Of a DNA stretch of 64,000 nt, positions 26,113 through 36,734 are shown one piece after another. Source of the DNA: Acanthamoeba sp. SK_2022b (lineage: Eukaryota; Discosea; Longamoebia; Acanthamoebidae); assembly GCA_027943245.1 (NCBI GenBank), contig JANDJZ010000078.1, forward strand, positions 1 through 64,000, given 5' to 3'. How positions within the stretch are numbered: position 1 is the stretch's first letter; every line of letters begins with the position of its first letter. A program made the translations under genes and the position numbers. The notes under the pieces were generated by a model. The model did no database searches. It saw only the letters and a program-made list of their open reading frames with translations, and had not been told where the DNA came from.

Positions 26113-27821
26113 ATGCTATCACTCTTGCCGGATGAGGTCGCGCTCAAGTACGCTTGCGAGCTCTTCGTAGAGGCATGCACTATCGTTATCTGACCTGCCT
26201 CCTTCACGCAGCGTGTTGGGGTATCTCACGCCCTCGGCGCTGGGCATGTGCGAGCTGGTCAACTCGGAATGGCGTCGTCTCGCGCTCACCGACAGCCTCT
26301 GGCGTCACCTCTTTTGCCTCGCCTTCGGCTCCGTACCCCCCCCCCTCTCCTCCACTGCCATTCGCGGAGGCTTCTTTCGCTCCGGTCCCGAATGTCCATT
26401 TATGCGCATGACCCTTATGTACTGGGCAGGCCGCAGCCAAGCAGAGGGACGGGAAGGAAGGCGGAGCGACGAAGTTGCCGCGGGTGCTGCACAAAGAGCT
26501 CTATCGCGAGCGCGTAGAACGGGAGCGAAGGGAGGAGGAGGAGAAACAACGTCGCTTGACCTGTCTTGAGGAACCCGCCCCCGCGGGCGGCACGACGCCA
26601 GTCGGTACCTCTCTGCGCTGGCCGCTTCCCCCCCCCCCCCACACTTATCACCCTGCTGAAGCTGTGCTCACGTCTGCTGGGACAACAAGAGGTGCTGTAC
26701 CAGAGCGCCGCTTTTCCGCCTGATGCGGCTCAGGCTCTGCTCTACGAATACAACACAGCCGCGCACGATGGCAGGTTCGAGGAGGCCCTTGAGAAGAGCA
26801 ACCACGCCATCTACTTCTTTGAACGGTTGCTCAACGGTGACCGCCCTCTCCTTGTCCCCCTCCCCCGCGGCCTATACGCGAGTCCATACTGGCAGAGTGA
26901 CTGACTCGGGTGCAGAGACCGACGGGGGCTACGGGCAGAGCCTGCGGTGGCTCGTCGACCTCATCGAAGCTCGATCAAGCAAAGGCTTTGCCCTCCGACA
27001 GCTGGGCTATCTCTCGCTGGCCGTGTTACACTACCTCGACACGATCAATTTCTACGACGAGGTTTGTGTTTCTCTCCTTCCAGTGCCCACGCGGCCTCGC
27101 CTCACTCCTACATACAGAGCCGGTCCTGATAACTTACACACTCTCACACCTCACGTCACACCACGCAGCTGATCGCTCAGCATGGTGAGAGTATTCCGGC
27201 GTTGGCGCACATGCATCTGGTTACCTTGAGCAAGAACTGCAGGTATGTGTTGCACGCTCTAACTACTCTCATAACACCACCACTACTTGCCCCCCCCCCA
27301 TTTTCTCTCTTCTGTTGCCACAGTGACTCATCGCCGGGTTGGCTCAGAGCCTGTGGGACGCCAACGCCTTCTCGCCCGCCAACCGGCTATCACAGTACCA
27401 CAACCTCCTGGCCTGCTACACCAACCGGTACGCCACCCGCGCAGCCAATCATTGTCGACCTTCAGCATCTACTTCACCCGAGGCCCCCCAGCACGCCTTG
27501 GCTTCCTGTCGCTGCGCTCTCATGCATGGGCGCTGGATCCGCAGGTTCAGGACGGTGACGAGCCTAGGGAACTGGCAGAGAGCGGCCGAAGACTTCTGGC
27601 ACCTGCTATGCGTCGTGGCCCGTGCCCAGCAGGCCGCCGACCGCGCCTACGACCCCGCCGAGGTGCAGGTGGCGCTCACGACGTGGCGAGGCCTGTGCTT
27701 CCAGGTCCATCGCCTGGCGGCCGACCAACCGGACCACTTCGCGAGCCTGCTGGCCACCCTCGATGACCGCTTCCCGCAGGCCTCTGCCGCCGCCAGACAA
27801 GTAGCGGCCGGCAAATACTGA
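26113..27821 (+). CDS. F-box protein
   Basis: MLSLLPDEVALN|VLGYLTPSALGMCELV followed by NSEWRRLALTDSLWRHLF is a typical F-box, the SKP1-binding part of SCF ubiquitin ligases. Downstream exons, joined in frame, are a charged helix (VLHKELYRERVERERREEEE), YQSAAFPPDAAQALLYEYNT, AHDGRFEEALEKSNHAIYFF, LRWLVDLIEARSSKGFALRQ, LGYLSLAVLHYLDTINFYDE, and a helical C-terminus ending AAARQVAAGKY. The TPR-like look (AHDGRFEEALEKSNHAI) hints at an alpha-solenoid substrate-binding part, not proven. Two C-homopolymers (26336-26345 and 26628-26640) lie in introns (about 26333-26441 and 26605-26689); with these removed the frame holds. Confidence 0.75.
26628..26640. repeat. C13 homopolymer in an intron
   Basis: Thirteen C residues form the pyrimidine tract of the 26605-26689 intron of the F-box gene. 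Length is prone to sequencing error but should not affect coding. Confidence 0.85.
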
Positions 27822-27920
27822 GCCAGAAGGGCAACAAGAGCAACAACAAGACGCCGATCCTTTTGGGGTGGTTATGTACATCATCATTGATACAAGGCGT
27901 ACGGTACACGCTTTTCAACA

Positions 27921-29419
27921 TCAAGAGGAGGAAGAGTCGTCGTCATCAAGGACGAAGTGCACGTTGCTCCGGTTCTTGCGCATGCGGGAGGGTGGAAACG
28001 GCGAGGGCGAGGGCGAGCCAACGTCGGGGGGGCCCTGGCTGGAGTCCAGGAGTAACGAGTGCGGTGCTGGCGTGGGGGAAGACGAAGACGAGAAGGCCAT
28101 TGCCAGCTGTCGCGTCTGCGAGGGCGAGGAGAAGGAAGTGGTGGGCGACGAAAACGAGGGAGTGGGCGACGCCGACGCGAACACCGACAGCGGCGTCGGT
28201 GTCGAGACCCTGCGGCCGCTGCGGCTCGGGTTGCGCGTATGGCGCGACACGAAGGAGTTGTTGCGGGACATTGCGGGTCCGACCACCGTCTGTCCTCCGC
28301 CGCCGTTGCCCACAGCGCCGCCGCTGCCGTTGAGCGCCGTTTGGGGCTCGGGCCGCCCGCCCTTGTGGAGGTTGAATAGCGATGGCACCTCTTTCTCACT
28401 ATGATGATGGCGACACGACACGACACGTGAGCAAAGGCGAGACCAGAGCACAAGATAGTATGAGGAAGAGAGGGCGTGGTCGTGTACCCGTCGTTCATGC
28501 CCTTGAGGCAGGCAGTGATGTAGAGGAGGTTGGCAAAGATGGTGAAGTAGGAGGTCCACGGGACGGTGTCGGTGAAGAAGGCCAGGTAGACCGAGTAGCA
28601 GGTGCTGGCGATGAGGCCGACCCAGCGACGGAAGCCCTTGCGGGTGATGAGGTAGGAGGAGAGTAGAAAGACCCACGAGTGGCGGATGGCGAATACGTAG
28701 CCCTTGGTGAAGAGCTTGTTGAAGGTGGCCCGCTTGCTCAGGCGACCGCCACCGATGATGGCCTGGCGTACGAGCGACTGCTTGGTGCGGCGGAGCAGCG
28801 GCGCGGCTGCCCGAGTAGCGACGGCCGAGGGAGATGTCGGAGATGTCGAAGATGACGAGCGCAGCCAGCCCTGGATGAGATCGGCCTTGTGGCGTTTGAC
28901 AAAGAGGATGAAGCGCGACCAGAAGATCCACGCGCCGAGGCTGGCGTTGGCCACGACGGCCATGCGGCGTGAGTAGCGTAGCGACCACTGGTGGTTCTCC
29001 TCCTCGAACTCGAGCACCTGGAGCTTGAGCCGCTCGAACTCGACGCGCAGGTCGTCCATGCCACGCTCGAGGCTTTCTATCTGGCGCTGGTGCTGGGCAA
29101 GGCCATCGCCAGTCAGCACCACAGTCGATGCGTTCCGCTTGAGCTTGTATCCGCCGCCCTCCAGTTCACCCTCGCCCACCTCTACGAAGCCGAAGCTCTG
29201 CCCGTACTCCACTACCTGCGGCTGGTTGCCCACATTAGGAGATGATGCTGAAGGAGAGGAAGGCGAAGATGGTGAAGTGGAAGATGCAGGGGGCGACGAG
29301 CGCGGCGATGAAGATGCGGACGAGTGGTGGTGATGAGGAGGCGAAGGCGGGTAGCAATAGGACTGTGCGGGCTGGGCGAGTGTGGACGGGTCGCCCCACG
29401 CCGGCGGCAGGTCAGCCAT
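27921..29419 (-). CDS. multi-pass membrane protein with coiled coil
   Basis: Two exons (intron around 28400-28490). The N-terminus is Pro/Ser/His-rich and disordered; a coiled coil follows (QRQIESLERGMDDLRVEFER..), then hydrophobic segments near AVVANASLGAWIFWSRFILFV, YVFAIRHSWVFLLSSYLI, WVGLIASTCYSVYLAFF and WTSYFTIFANLLYITACL, then a Ser/Thr-rich cytosolic-looking tail ending in DDDDSSSS. Three to four membrane passes are likely. I compared it by eye with TMEM120 and found no convincing match. Both frames around the intron are open, so the exact join is uncertain. An E2F-like GGCGGGAAAA lies about 60 bases upstream. Confidence 0.72.
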
Positions 29420-29480
29420 GCGTGCTACTCTCGGGTCCTCTAGAGTCTAGGTTGTGCGGTGGCTCGCCTTCTCTTCGCTC

Positions 29481-29490
29481 GGCGGGAAAA
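29481..29490 (-). promoter_or_regulatory. E2F-like site upstream of the membrane-protein gene
   Basis: GGCGGGAAAA about 62 bases before the minus-strand ATG at 29419. The core matches but it is not palindromic. Confidence 0.35.
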
Positions 29491-29708
29491 ATGATCGAAA
29501 TGTTGGTGCGTATGCGAAGGGCAGACCACGAATACTACGCCACAACCTAGTTATCTGTTGAGGTCCTGCCCTTTGCTTATCTGCCGTGTGCTTGTGGGTC
29601 GCACGGCAGGTCGTACGCAAGGAAGCTCGAAAATAGTCATAAGTAGTCAAAAAATAAAAATAATTTAGAGGATTTACGATTAAATCTAATCGGCAAACAT
29701 CTATGAAA

Positions 29709-30368
29709 TCACCACTTGGCCACCTCACGCGGCTTGTCGTCGTCCGTCTTGATGAACCACTTCCGTTCCTTCTTCTTCTTCTTGCTCCGTCCGCTGAGCG
29801 TGATTACTGATTTGATTTCCGCTCTGCTCTTCTTTGCAGTTGCATCCGTGCGGGTGAGACGTGCGAGGTTGGGCCGGGTCCGGTCGGCCTGCTGCAACGC
29901 GTTGGCCTTTCTCACGGCCGCCACCAGTGCATCAGTCTTCTGCACGCCATTCACCCGCTGTCTACCTCGCCCCCGGCTCGGCGCCGACTGGGCCGCCAAC
30001 TGCTCGAGCGCCGCATTGAATCGCTTGGTTCTAGCATCTTCCTCCACTTCGCCTCCCCTCATCTTCTTTGATGTTGTACTGTTGCCAGATGTGCCTCCCA
30101 TTTTGTTGACGAGACTGCTGGCCCCCGATGTAGGTGCCCGCTTGCGTTTGCCCGTCGAAGCGGACGATCCATTTCGTTGCTGTTCGAGCACCTGCAGCTG
30201 GTGCAACAGGACCGCGTTCGACATCTCTTCTCCGGCCCTTGAGCAGAATCTCTGTGCTGCTGAGTCTCGATCTTGCCTCCGCTTCTGTCGTGTTTCTTGA
30301 AATTTGAAGTATGCCCCGGCTCCACCGGCAGCAACAGGGGACAAACTTCTGTTGTCTCTAGCTGGCAT
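29709..30368 (-). CDS. basic, probably nuclear protein of unknown function
   Basis: One exon of about 219 residues from MPARDNRSLSP. It is rich in Lys/Arg and Ala with several nuclear-signal-like clusters (GKRKRAP, SGRSKKKKKERK) and ends KPREVAKW. The open frame runs upstream past this Met but only with a TTG, so 30368 is taken as the start. A helical, Gln-rich part (MSNAVLLHQLQVLEQQ) lies inside and could be an alternative start. The basic C-terminus resembles small nucleolar or ribosome-biogenesis proteins only in composition; no family named. Confidence 0.65.
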   Translation of the reverse strand: MPARDNRSLSPVAAGGAGAYFKFQETRQKRRQDRDSAAQRFCSRAGEEMSNAVLLHQLQVLEQQRNGSSASTGKRKRAPTSGASSLVNKMGGTSGNSTTSKKMRGGEVEEDARTKRFNAALEQLAAQSAPSRGRGRQRVNGVQKTDALVAAVRKANALQQADRTRPNLARLTRTDATAKKSRAEIKSVITLSGRSKKKKKERKWFIKTDDDKPREVAKW

Positions 30369-30587
30369 CAAATGAGAGGTGGAAAATGACTGGCATTTTT
30401 TATCTTTGTGCAATCATTCCCAGCTTTAGACCAAGTAACCTCCCCTTTTGTAACTACTATAATTTTACAAAACCAGCTGGGGTGCCTGTTGTCATTCAGA
30501 TTAAGGGGAGGTGGTTTGGGAAGTTGGTCATAGACCATCAATATCATACACTAAGACAAAATTGTGCAGCCTGGAAGTTCACAGTTA

Positions 30588-30905
30588 CAGGTGGTGTTGA
30601 TGGTCTTCTTGGCATTTTTCTCTGCTCTCCCATGTCATATGCAAAGCTCATGCACCTGCTTCACCACAAAAAAGCCTGCTATTGGGCCATGTGTGGGCAT
30701 GTGATGTTGGAGGTCTTCTTGACATTTATGCTTGCTGTACCATTGTGTACACATATGCAATGCTTATGTACATTGTTTCCCACAACTACGCCCTCCTATC
30801 TTGTCATGTTTGGGCAGATGTTGTGGGTTACCTTGTTGCCATTTTTGCTTGCAGTACCATCACAGAAGCATGCACATGCTCTTGGATTTGCACCTGTTCA
30901 CCAGC
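30588..30905. repeat. degenerate 110-117 base tandem repeat
   Basis: Three copies, recognised by GTCTTCTTGRCATTTWTG-like cores at about 30602, 30712 and 30826. Copies two and three share about 70% over 56 aligned bases (30688-30743 and 30805-30860), each followed by GCAYATGCT-like words. Confidence 0.65.
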
Positions 30906-30984
30906 ATTGCCTTAATCTTGTAATCCCATACATGAAGGCAATTCAGACCAGATGGCACCAGATGGCAAGCATCTTTGTGAACAA

Positions 30985-31425
30985 CATCATCACAACACCA
31001 AAACATCACTACACCACCATCAAAGCCCATAAGTTACCAGTAAGATTGAGGTAATGCTGTTGTGATGGTGTAGTGATGATGTGGTGGTGTGGTGATGTTG
31101 TGGTGGTTGTTATGTTGTGGTGGTGACATGGTGATTTGTGTGGTGATGTTGTAGGATGTTGCAATGGCACCACTCCACCACCACAACAACATCACCGCAA
31201 CACTGCAGACCATCAGCACATCACAACATCACCGCCACAACATAGCAACAACATCACCAGGGAGTTGTGATGTTGTGGTGTTGTTATGGTGATGGTGTGT
31301 GGTGATGTGGTGGTGGGGTGGTGTTGTAGTGGTGTTGTGGGCATGTTGTTATGGTGGTGGCTGTGTTGTAATGGTGCTGTTGTGGTTGTGGTGGTGTTGT
31401 AGTGGTGTTGTGGGTGTGGTTATGA
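30985..31425. repeat. strand-switching GTTGTGGTGATG minisatellite
   Basis: CA-rich words (30985-31022), then GT-rich TGTTGTGGTGATG words (31051-31157), then the complementary CACCACAACATCA words (31165-31258), then GT-rich again (31265-31425). Neighbouring blocks are inverted copies and could fold into hairpins. Confidence 0.8.
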
Positions 31426-32356
31426 TTGGTGGCGAATATCAAGTTCCCACCAAAAGGTATGCTTGGCCAAGAAGTGGTATGTGTCAGTATCATTATTCTT
31501 CCCTCACTGCATCAGTGTACACTGTTGAGAAACAGGTTGATGTGTTGTAGCCATGGTTCTGTACTTGCATGTGGTTTTCCATTTGATAAAAGAGCAGACC
31601 CTGACCTTGATCATTCAAAATTTGTAATAACTCTTCACTTGTCAATAGATCTTCATTTTGTGCTCCATTCCACAGCCAGGAGAGCAAAGTCTGGGCCACC
31701 AGCTTGAAGAGGTGCATCCTTCCAAGAAGATGGAAGGGGGGAAGTATCACATCACTTGAACCACTCTCTTATAACAGGGTGCAAGTAAGTCCCTTGCATT
31801 GCAGACACCTCACCATCTGTGGGCTGGGGTCCCCTCTGAGAGAGGAGGTCACAATGGACCCAACGGACAGCAGAGCAAGTGGGAGAGTAAGCCACTTCCA
31901 TTGACCATTGGGCTTGATATTGCTGAATGGAGCACATCATAATCATAAGCTTGTGGTCAATATTGACTGTCAGTGGCATCACACCTGTGGACAATAGTGT
32001 CTCTGCAGTTTCATTGGCATTCATCTCTTTGCACCAATAGTGAGGAAACCTATGTGTGAACAACGAACATGGTCTTATTCAGGTGGTTTGGCCTGATGGC
32101 CACCCAGCTGCTGTTGAGCAGATCATTGCAACTGGAGTTGATTTCGGTTGACTCCAAGGATGCCATAAATACATATGTGCCTACATATGCTATAATGCAA
32201 TGACACATCTCTCACCAACACACCCATCCTGAGGGGACCCCTACCCAAATTGTGGAAGGGTGTATGGCCCGCTTGAGAGTGGTGTGTCATGAAGGAAATA
32301 TTCTGTGCACTACACATTCAGGAACACATGCAATAAACTGGTTCAATCTGATCAGA

Positions 32357-33346
32357 TTAGTGCTGTGGAACCAAGACGCATGGTGCTCCCTTACAGGAGA
32401 TGGATGACGGAGCCACAAAGTAGATGTGCATTGTGGTCCACGCGTGCATTCCGATGTCAAAGTTGCAACCTGAGTTGGCGCACCAGTTCCAGCAGAAGAC
32501 GCTGCCCGGGAACGGACCTTCGAACATACCGACAGGCTCAGTCTAATTTGGAGAGGACATCAGTACATACGCCAACGCACATTAATCATCAAGCAAGCAC
32601 AGCCAAGTACCCATTCCCAGTGTGGAACGTTGAAGAGAACAGCGTTGATGGTGCTACGCTCAGCGTCGTACATGGGCTGCACGGGCACCAGAGTCGATGC
32701 GTTCCACGAGTTGCGACCGAACGCTGCCAGGTCAAACGAGTTGTGAATGCCCATCTGGTCGATACAGTTGCCGGGCGCCCACCCCTGCTTGATGGCGTCG
32801 GACTGGTTGAGGGGCACGGGGAAGAAGGAGTTGATCTCAAGCCGGTCGCCGACGACGTCGAGCGACTTCTGGCCGGAGCACATGAACTTGGGGTCTCGCG
32901 TGCGGATGTAGATTTCGTAGGTGTCGGCCTTGCCGCTCACTCGACGCCAGAATCCTTGCTCGACCAGGTTCTGCTCCATCGTGCCCGTAACTTGAACACC
33001 AAAGCCTGAGGAGCAAGAAAAAGAGAGGAAGTGTCAAATCAGAAGAAAGGAAGCAATTGGAGCACAAACCAGAGATCTGGCCGGCGGCGGTGAAGTAAAG
33101 GGTGAAGGGGCTGTAGGCGGTGGGGCCAGACGGGTCTTGGGCATAGGCGAAACCCACGTCGGGGCTGCACGTCGATGACAGGCGGTACCAGCCGTTGGAT
33201 TCGGCCGCCGCCGACGTGAGCGGCTGCTCGGCGTACACGAGCAAGGTGCGGAGAAGTCGGTCACCGAAGCCCTGCGCTGCGACCTGGCTGGAGAGCACCA
33301 CGAACACGAAGCTCAGAGCGATAAGGATGGGAAGCAAGCGGGCCAT
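32357..33346 (-). CDS. secreted protein, family unknown
   Basis: Three exons give about 270 residues. MARLLPILIALSFVFVVLSS followed by QVAAQG is a clear signal peptide with cleavage probably after AQ or AA. The mature part has spaced Cys and many aromatic residues: NGWYRLSSTCSPDVGFAYAQ, AGQISG|FGVQVTGTMEQN, DPKFMCSGQKSLDVVGDRLE, WAPGNCIDQMGIHNSFDLAA, NVPHWEW|PVGMFEGPFPG, then SVFCWNWCANSGCNFDIG and ISCKGAPCVLVPQH. The last exon is short and was found by splicing (donor GG|GTACTT, acceptor ACTGAG|CCTGTC) to a TAA at 32357. An even Cys set suggests disulfides. Likely secreted or lysosomal; no family identified. Confidence 0.75.
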
Positions 33347-33867
33347 GGCGAGCAGTCCTAACCCTTGGAGATGTGCGATGAAGGCAAACTACTCAGCGGG
33401 GAAGCCTTAAGAACGGTGATGACCACCCCAAAAAAGCGACAGTTGGTCGGAAACAGAGCCTTTAAAAAGAAAAAAAATTCTAATTGGCCTTTATTCCGAC
33501 CAGGGCGGGTTTCTTTCATTGGCCTTTATTCCTGCATAACGAGAAAGCTACCACTTAGAGTGTTGGTCCCACTACAACCCTCTACAAGTCACTGTAGACT
33601 ATACCTCATTGAATGTGCTTTTTTTCCTAAATTAATACACACTTAGTTCTTCCAGTCAACCTCTCCGGCTCTGCCTTTAAACAGTTACTAACTGGAGGCA
33701 AGCCTTTCTTGCTTGTGCGAAAAACTCCACTGATTTTTATTTTCATCGCTTTTCTCTTCTCTTCTATCTGTGCGTTCTTTCCCTTTCGCTGCGGGTCAGG
33801 GTTCTGCGAATCGGTATCTCCTCCTCGGTGACCAGCGCACGCACTGCTCAATACGCTCACCTGGCCA
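33347..33867. promoter_or_regulatory. divergent promoter with paired CCAAT-type repeats
   Basis: 521 bases between the secreted-protein gene (-) and the OGFr-domain gene (+). ATTGGCCTTTATTCC occurs twice, at 33483-33497 and 33518-33532; each contains an inverted CCAAT box. Nothing coding seen. Confidence 0.5.
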
Positions 33868-35693
33868 TGGATGCACCAAACACCAAGCAGAAGAAGGACA
33901 ACGATGGGGCGGCAGCCAAGAATGGCAGTGCAGACAAGCAGCCGGAAAGGAAGCGCGCGAACACAACCACGGCCGCCTACAAGCCGAAGAAAAAGTTGGA
34001 GCAGCTGCCGCCGACCACCTGGGAACGCACACTTCTACGCAAAGTCACCGGCCTCAGCTGGATGAGCGAGCCCAACCACGTACGTATTTCAATTTATAAT
34101 TTATACTGAAAAATAAAAAAAATAATAGAATTGCCATGTTTGATACTCACAACGTTGGTGACGCACAGCTATTCTACACGGGACGGCTGCAGAGCGTGCC
34201 GGACGGTAATTGGATTGACCAGGTGCACCTGGAGTGGTTCTGGGACTATGACCACCTCGAAGCCCATCACGGGTATGATCGTATGATCGGTTTGACCTCA
34301 TGGCCCGTTGCTATCGTGCGCCTTATACATACACACACACGCGCGCACACGCGCACAGGTACATTCAGTGGCTGTTCCCTATCTTCGAAGGGCAGGGCAT
34401 GAACTTTGGGTCCTACCGCCTTCTCAAGGAGGAGGCCAAGAAGATGCGGCGGACCTTCGAATGCAACGTCCGCTTCCTGCGCTCCTACAAGTAACGTTGC
34501 GCGTTCCCGCTCTACTCCCCATCCTCTCTCTCTCTCCCCCCTACTCACTATCACAAGTACAACTTGGGTTCCACGGCGAAAAGGTTGATGCTCAATTTTT
34601 ACGGCTTTCGGATCGTGAGCTACGAGACGGGCGAGCTGGAGAGGACGGAGGAGTATGAGGAACGCTTCCTCAACCTCAACTACTGCTCCCACAACAACCT
34701 CCGCATCAGTATGCCGCGCCCTCTCTCTCTCTCTCTCTTGTCCTTATGGGCAACTCAACCTCCTTGTGCGAATGAGTGAGGGCTTACCGATACACACCCA
34801 CACCCACACCCACACCCACACCCACACCCACACCCACACCCACACCCACACCCACACCCACACCCACACCCACACCCACACCCACACCCACACCCAGGTC
34901 GCATTCTAATGGCTCTGGGCGAGCACGGCTTCGTGAGGTACAAAAAGACCTTCCTGGCCAAGCTCACGGAGGAGATCAGGGACAACGGCCAAATGCCCGA
35001 ATGCGCCGAGTCGCTGGAGAAGTTCTGGACCTTCCTCGTCGAGGGCGAGGACTCCCCCAAATACGTCCAGAAGACCAAGGAGGTGAGTCCTCTGTCTTTC
35101 TCTTTCCTGTGTGTTGTGTGTATTGTGTGTATTGTGTGTTTGCGCGGTTGTGTCGCAGGGTTGACAAGTGAACTGACGGGTGGTCACAAACGAACCGCGT
35201 TGTGTGCCAGTCGCCGGCGGATCGGGAGGAGGGGGTGTTCTTCAAGCATCAAAAGGCCAACGACCGCGTGTACCAGAAGTGGGAGGAGGACGAGCAGCGG
35301 TGGACGCAGGAGCTTATGCAGGTGCGCGAGCGGATGGGGGACAAATTCGAGGCGGGCAAGACGCGCGCCAAGGCTCGAGCCGCCAAACAGAACGACCAGC
35401 AGCACAAGAAGAAGACCACGACGCAGAAGCAACAGACCAAGCAGAGAAAGGAAAAGGCGCAGAAGGAGGAGAGTGATGGAGAGGAAGAGGAGAGCGAAGA
35501 CGAGAAAAAGAAGGGAAAGGAGAAGGAGAAGGAAAAGGAAAAGGAGAAGGAGGAGGAGAAGGAGGAGGAGAAGGAGGAGGAGGAGAAGGAAGCAATCCAT
35601 GAAAAAGAGGCGAACAGCTCTGACGAAGAAGACGACAGGAGAAAGGAGACGAAGAAAGACGACGGAGAAGAGGAGAGCGACGGAGAGGCGTAG
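33868..35693 (+). CDS. opioid growth factor receptor (OGFr) domain protein
   Basis: Seven exons, about 390 residues. The OGFr conserved region covers LFYTGRLQSVPDGNWIDQVH, HHG|YIQWLFPIFEGQGMNFG, KKMRRTFECNVRFLRSYK, KRLMLNFYGFRIVSYETGEL, YEERFLNLNYCSHNNLRIS and RILMALGEHGFVRYKKTFLA, all in the order of human OGFR (HNYIQWLFP, LGFYGIRL, RFQNLNWRSHNNLRITRIL). In animals the receptor binds Met-enkephalin at the nuclear envelope; in an amoeba the domain is likely older and its ligand unknown. The C-terminal ~150 residues are strongly charged, with KEKEKEKE and EEEE runs and a predicted coiled coil. A hexanucleotide repeat fills one intron. ATG 33868 follows CC and starts MDAPNTKQKKDN. Confidence 0.92.
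34792..34895. repeat. (CACACC)n repeat abutting a splice acceptor
   Basis: About 17 hexamer units end in CACCCAG|GTCGC, directly at the acceptor of the RILMALGEHGF exon. Confidence 0.95.
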
Positions 35694-36734
35694 TATGCTC
35701 TGGGTGTACGAGTGTGACGTGGAAAGAAAGGATGGTTGTGAGTGTGACCTCGTCCGGTCTTGTGTTGGCGCACACAAGAATCGTGTAGTTGATACACTCG
35801 GCCCACGCGTACGGAGCTGCGTAGAGGCTATCTTTGTGGGGCATGAAGAACTTTGCGTGACTCTAAGAGTTCTCACTGTCCTCGACAAGGACTGTTTTCG
35901 TTATCACCAACAAGGGCAGCGTGGTGGATCGATCAAGTATGCAGTCCTGTCAGATTTTTGCTGTGTCAGCTGTACTCCACCCATCAGCAATGATTGGCTT
36001 TGAAAAGGCAGACACCAATAACCACTGGGTCATGTTAAAATTGATTTTGAAAGCTCCTCATGATAGATTTTAACTCCCAATCTCCCATTTTGCAAAGATA
36101 AAGGGTGAAAATGCTCACTCGTTTTTTCAGCAAATCCATAGATAACTATCTATTTTATCACATATTAAAAGATGTCAACTCAAATGTTCAGCATAACCCA
36201 TGTTACAATACATATTGTGGCACCACCTCACAGCAGTAATGATGGTTTCAGTAGTGATGTCTTAGTTAGAAGCAGTCAAGGTCAGTCATCCAGTCCCCAT
36301 TCATTGCCCTTACCCAGTGATTAGCATAAAGATTTCATGAATGGTGCAAATCACAAACATACAACATTGACTGCCTTGAAAAAACATTACAGCTATCTAC
36401 CCAAATGCTGCTTGCACACAGAACACAATGACTCTGCACTTTCTTCATCTCCTTCACCTCTTGACTGGAATGCTGCACTGTCATGCATGTGCAGGTGGTG
36501 TGTTTGCACCTGCCTCATTGCCTGCATCCTTGCTGATGAAATTTCACAAAGGTTTTGCTTCAGCACACATGCTTGCTTGCCACCATTGTGCCACACATAT
36601 AACCTGCCATCTGGTCCTGTATGAGCATGGGCTCAGGCAGTTTGCCTCTTATGTGTTCCAAGAGGGAATCATAATGGTATGTTGTCATTGTATGTGAAGG
36701 AAAAGAGTGGCTTCAAGGTGTGTTTACTGCCCCC
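35694..36734. other. convergent intergenic region with a low-GC stretch
   Basis: The first 200-300 bases are 3' flank of the OGFr gene. From about 35990 the DNA turns AT-rich and shares words with the 30.4-32.4 kb island (CATGCATGTGCAGGTGGTG, TTGCACCTGCC against TTGCACCTGTTC). A plus-strand frame at 36428-36697 is open but has no family signal. No gene supported. Confidence 0.55.

Larger units (their letters stand above)
30369..32356. other. low-GC, repeat-rich intergenic island
   Basis: About 2 kb clearly lower in GC and richer in TG/CA than its neighbours. It holds three degenerate copies of a 110-117 base unit (30588-30905), a minisatellite that switches strand (30985-31425), and minus-strand open pieces at 31493-31750 (LLTSEELLQILNDQGQGLLF) and 31752-32063 that look like weak coding remnants. 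No intact gene is supported. It may be a decayed mobile element or pseudogene. Confidence 0.6.

Noticed and set aside
26600..26700. Apparent frame shift at the C13 run in the F-box gene
   Set aside because: An intron from 26605 to 26689 (acceptor ACAAG|AGGTGCTG) restores the frame, so no sequence error is needed.
27884..29419. TMEM120 identity for the membrane protein
   Set aside because: By-eye comparison with TMEM120A showed no shared motifs; only coiled coil plus membrane helices in common.
30985..31425. CRISPR-like or satellite array
   Set aside because: Units are irregular, without equal spacers, in a nuclear eukaryotic context; a minisatellite explains it.
35184..35888. Minus-strand poly-Leu and Ser/Phe frames opposite the OGFr gene tail
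   Set aside because: Antisense of the Lys/Glu-rich tail, whose plus-strand frame continues the OGFr protein.
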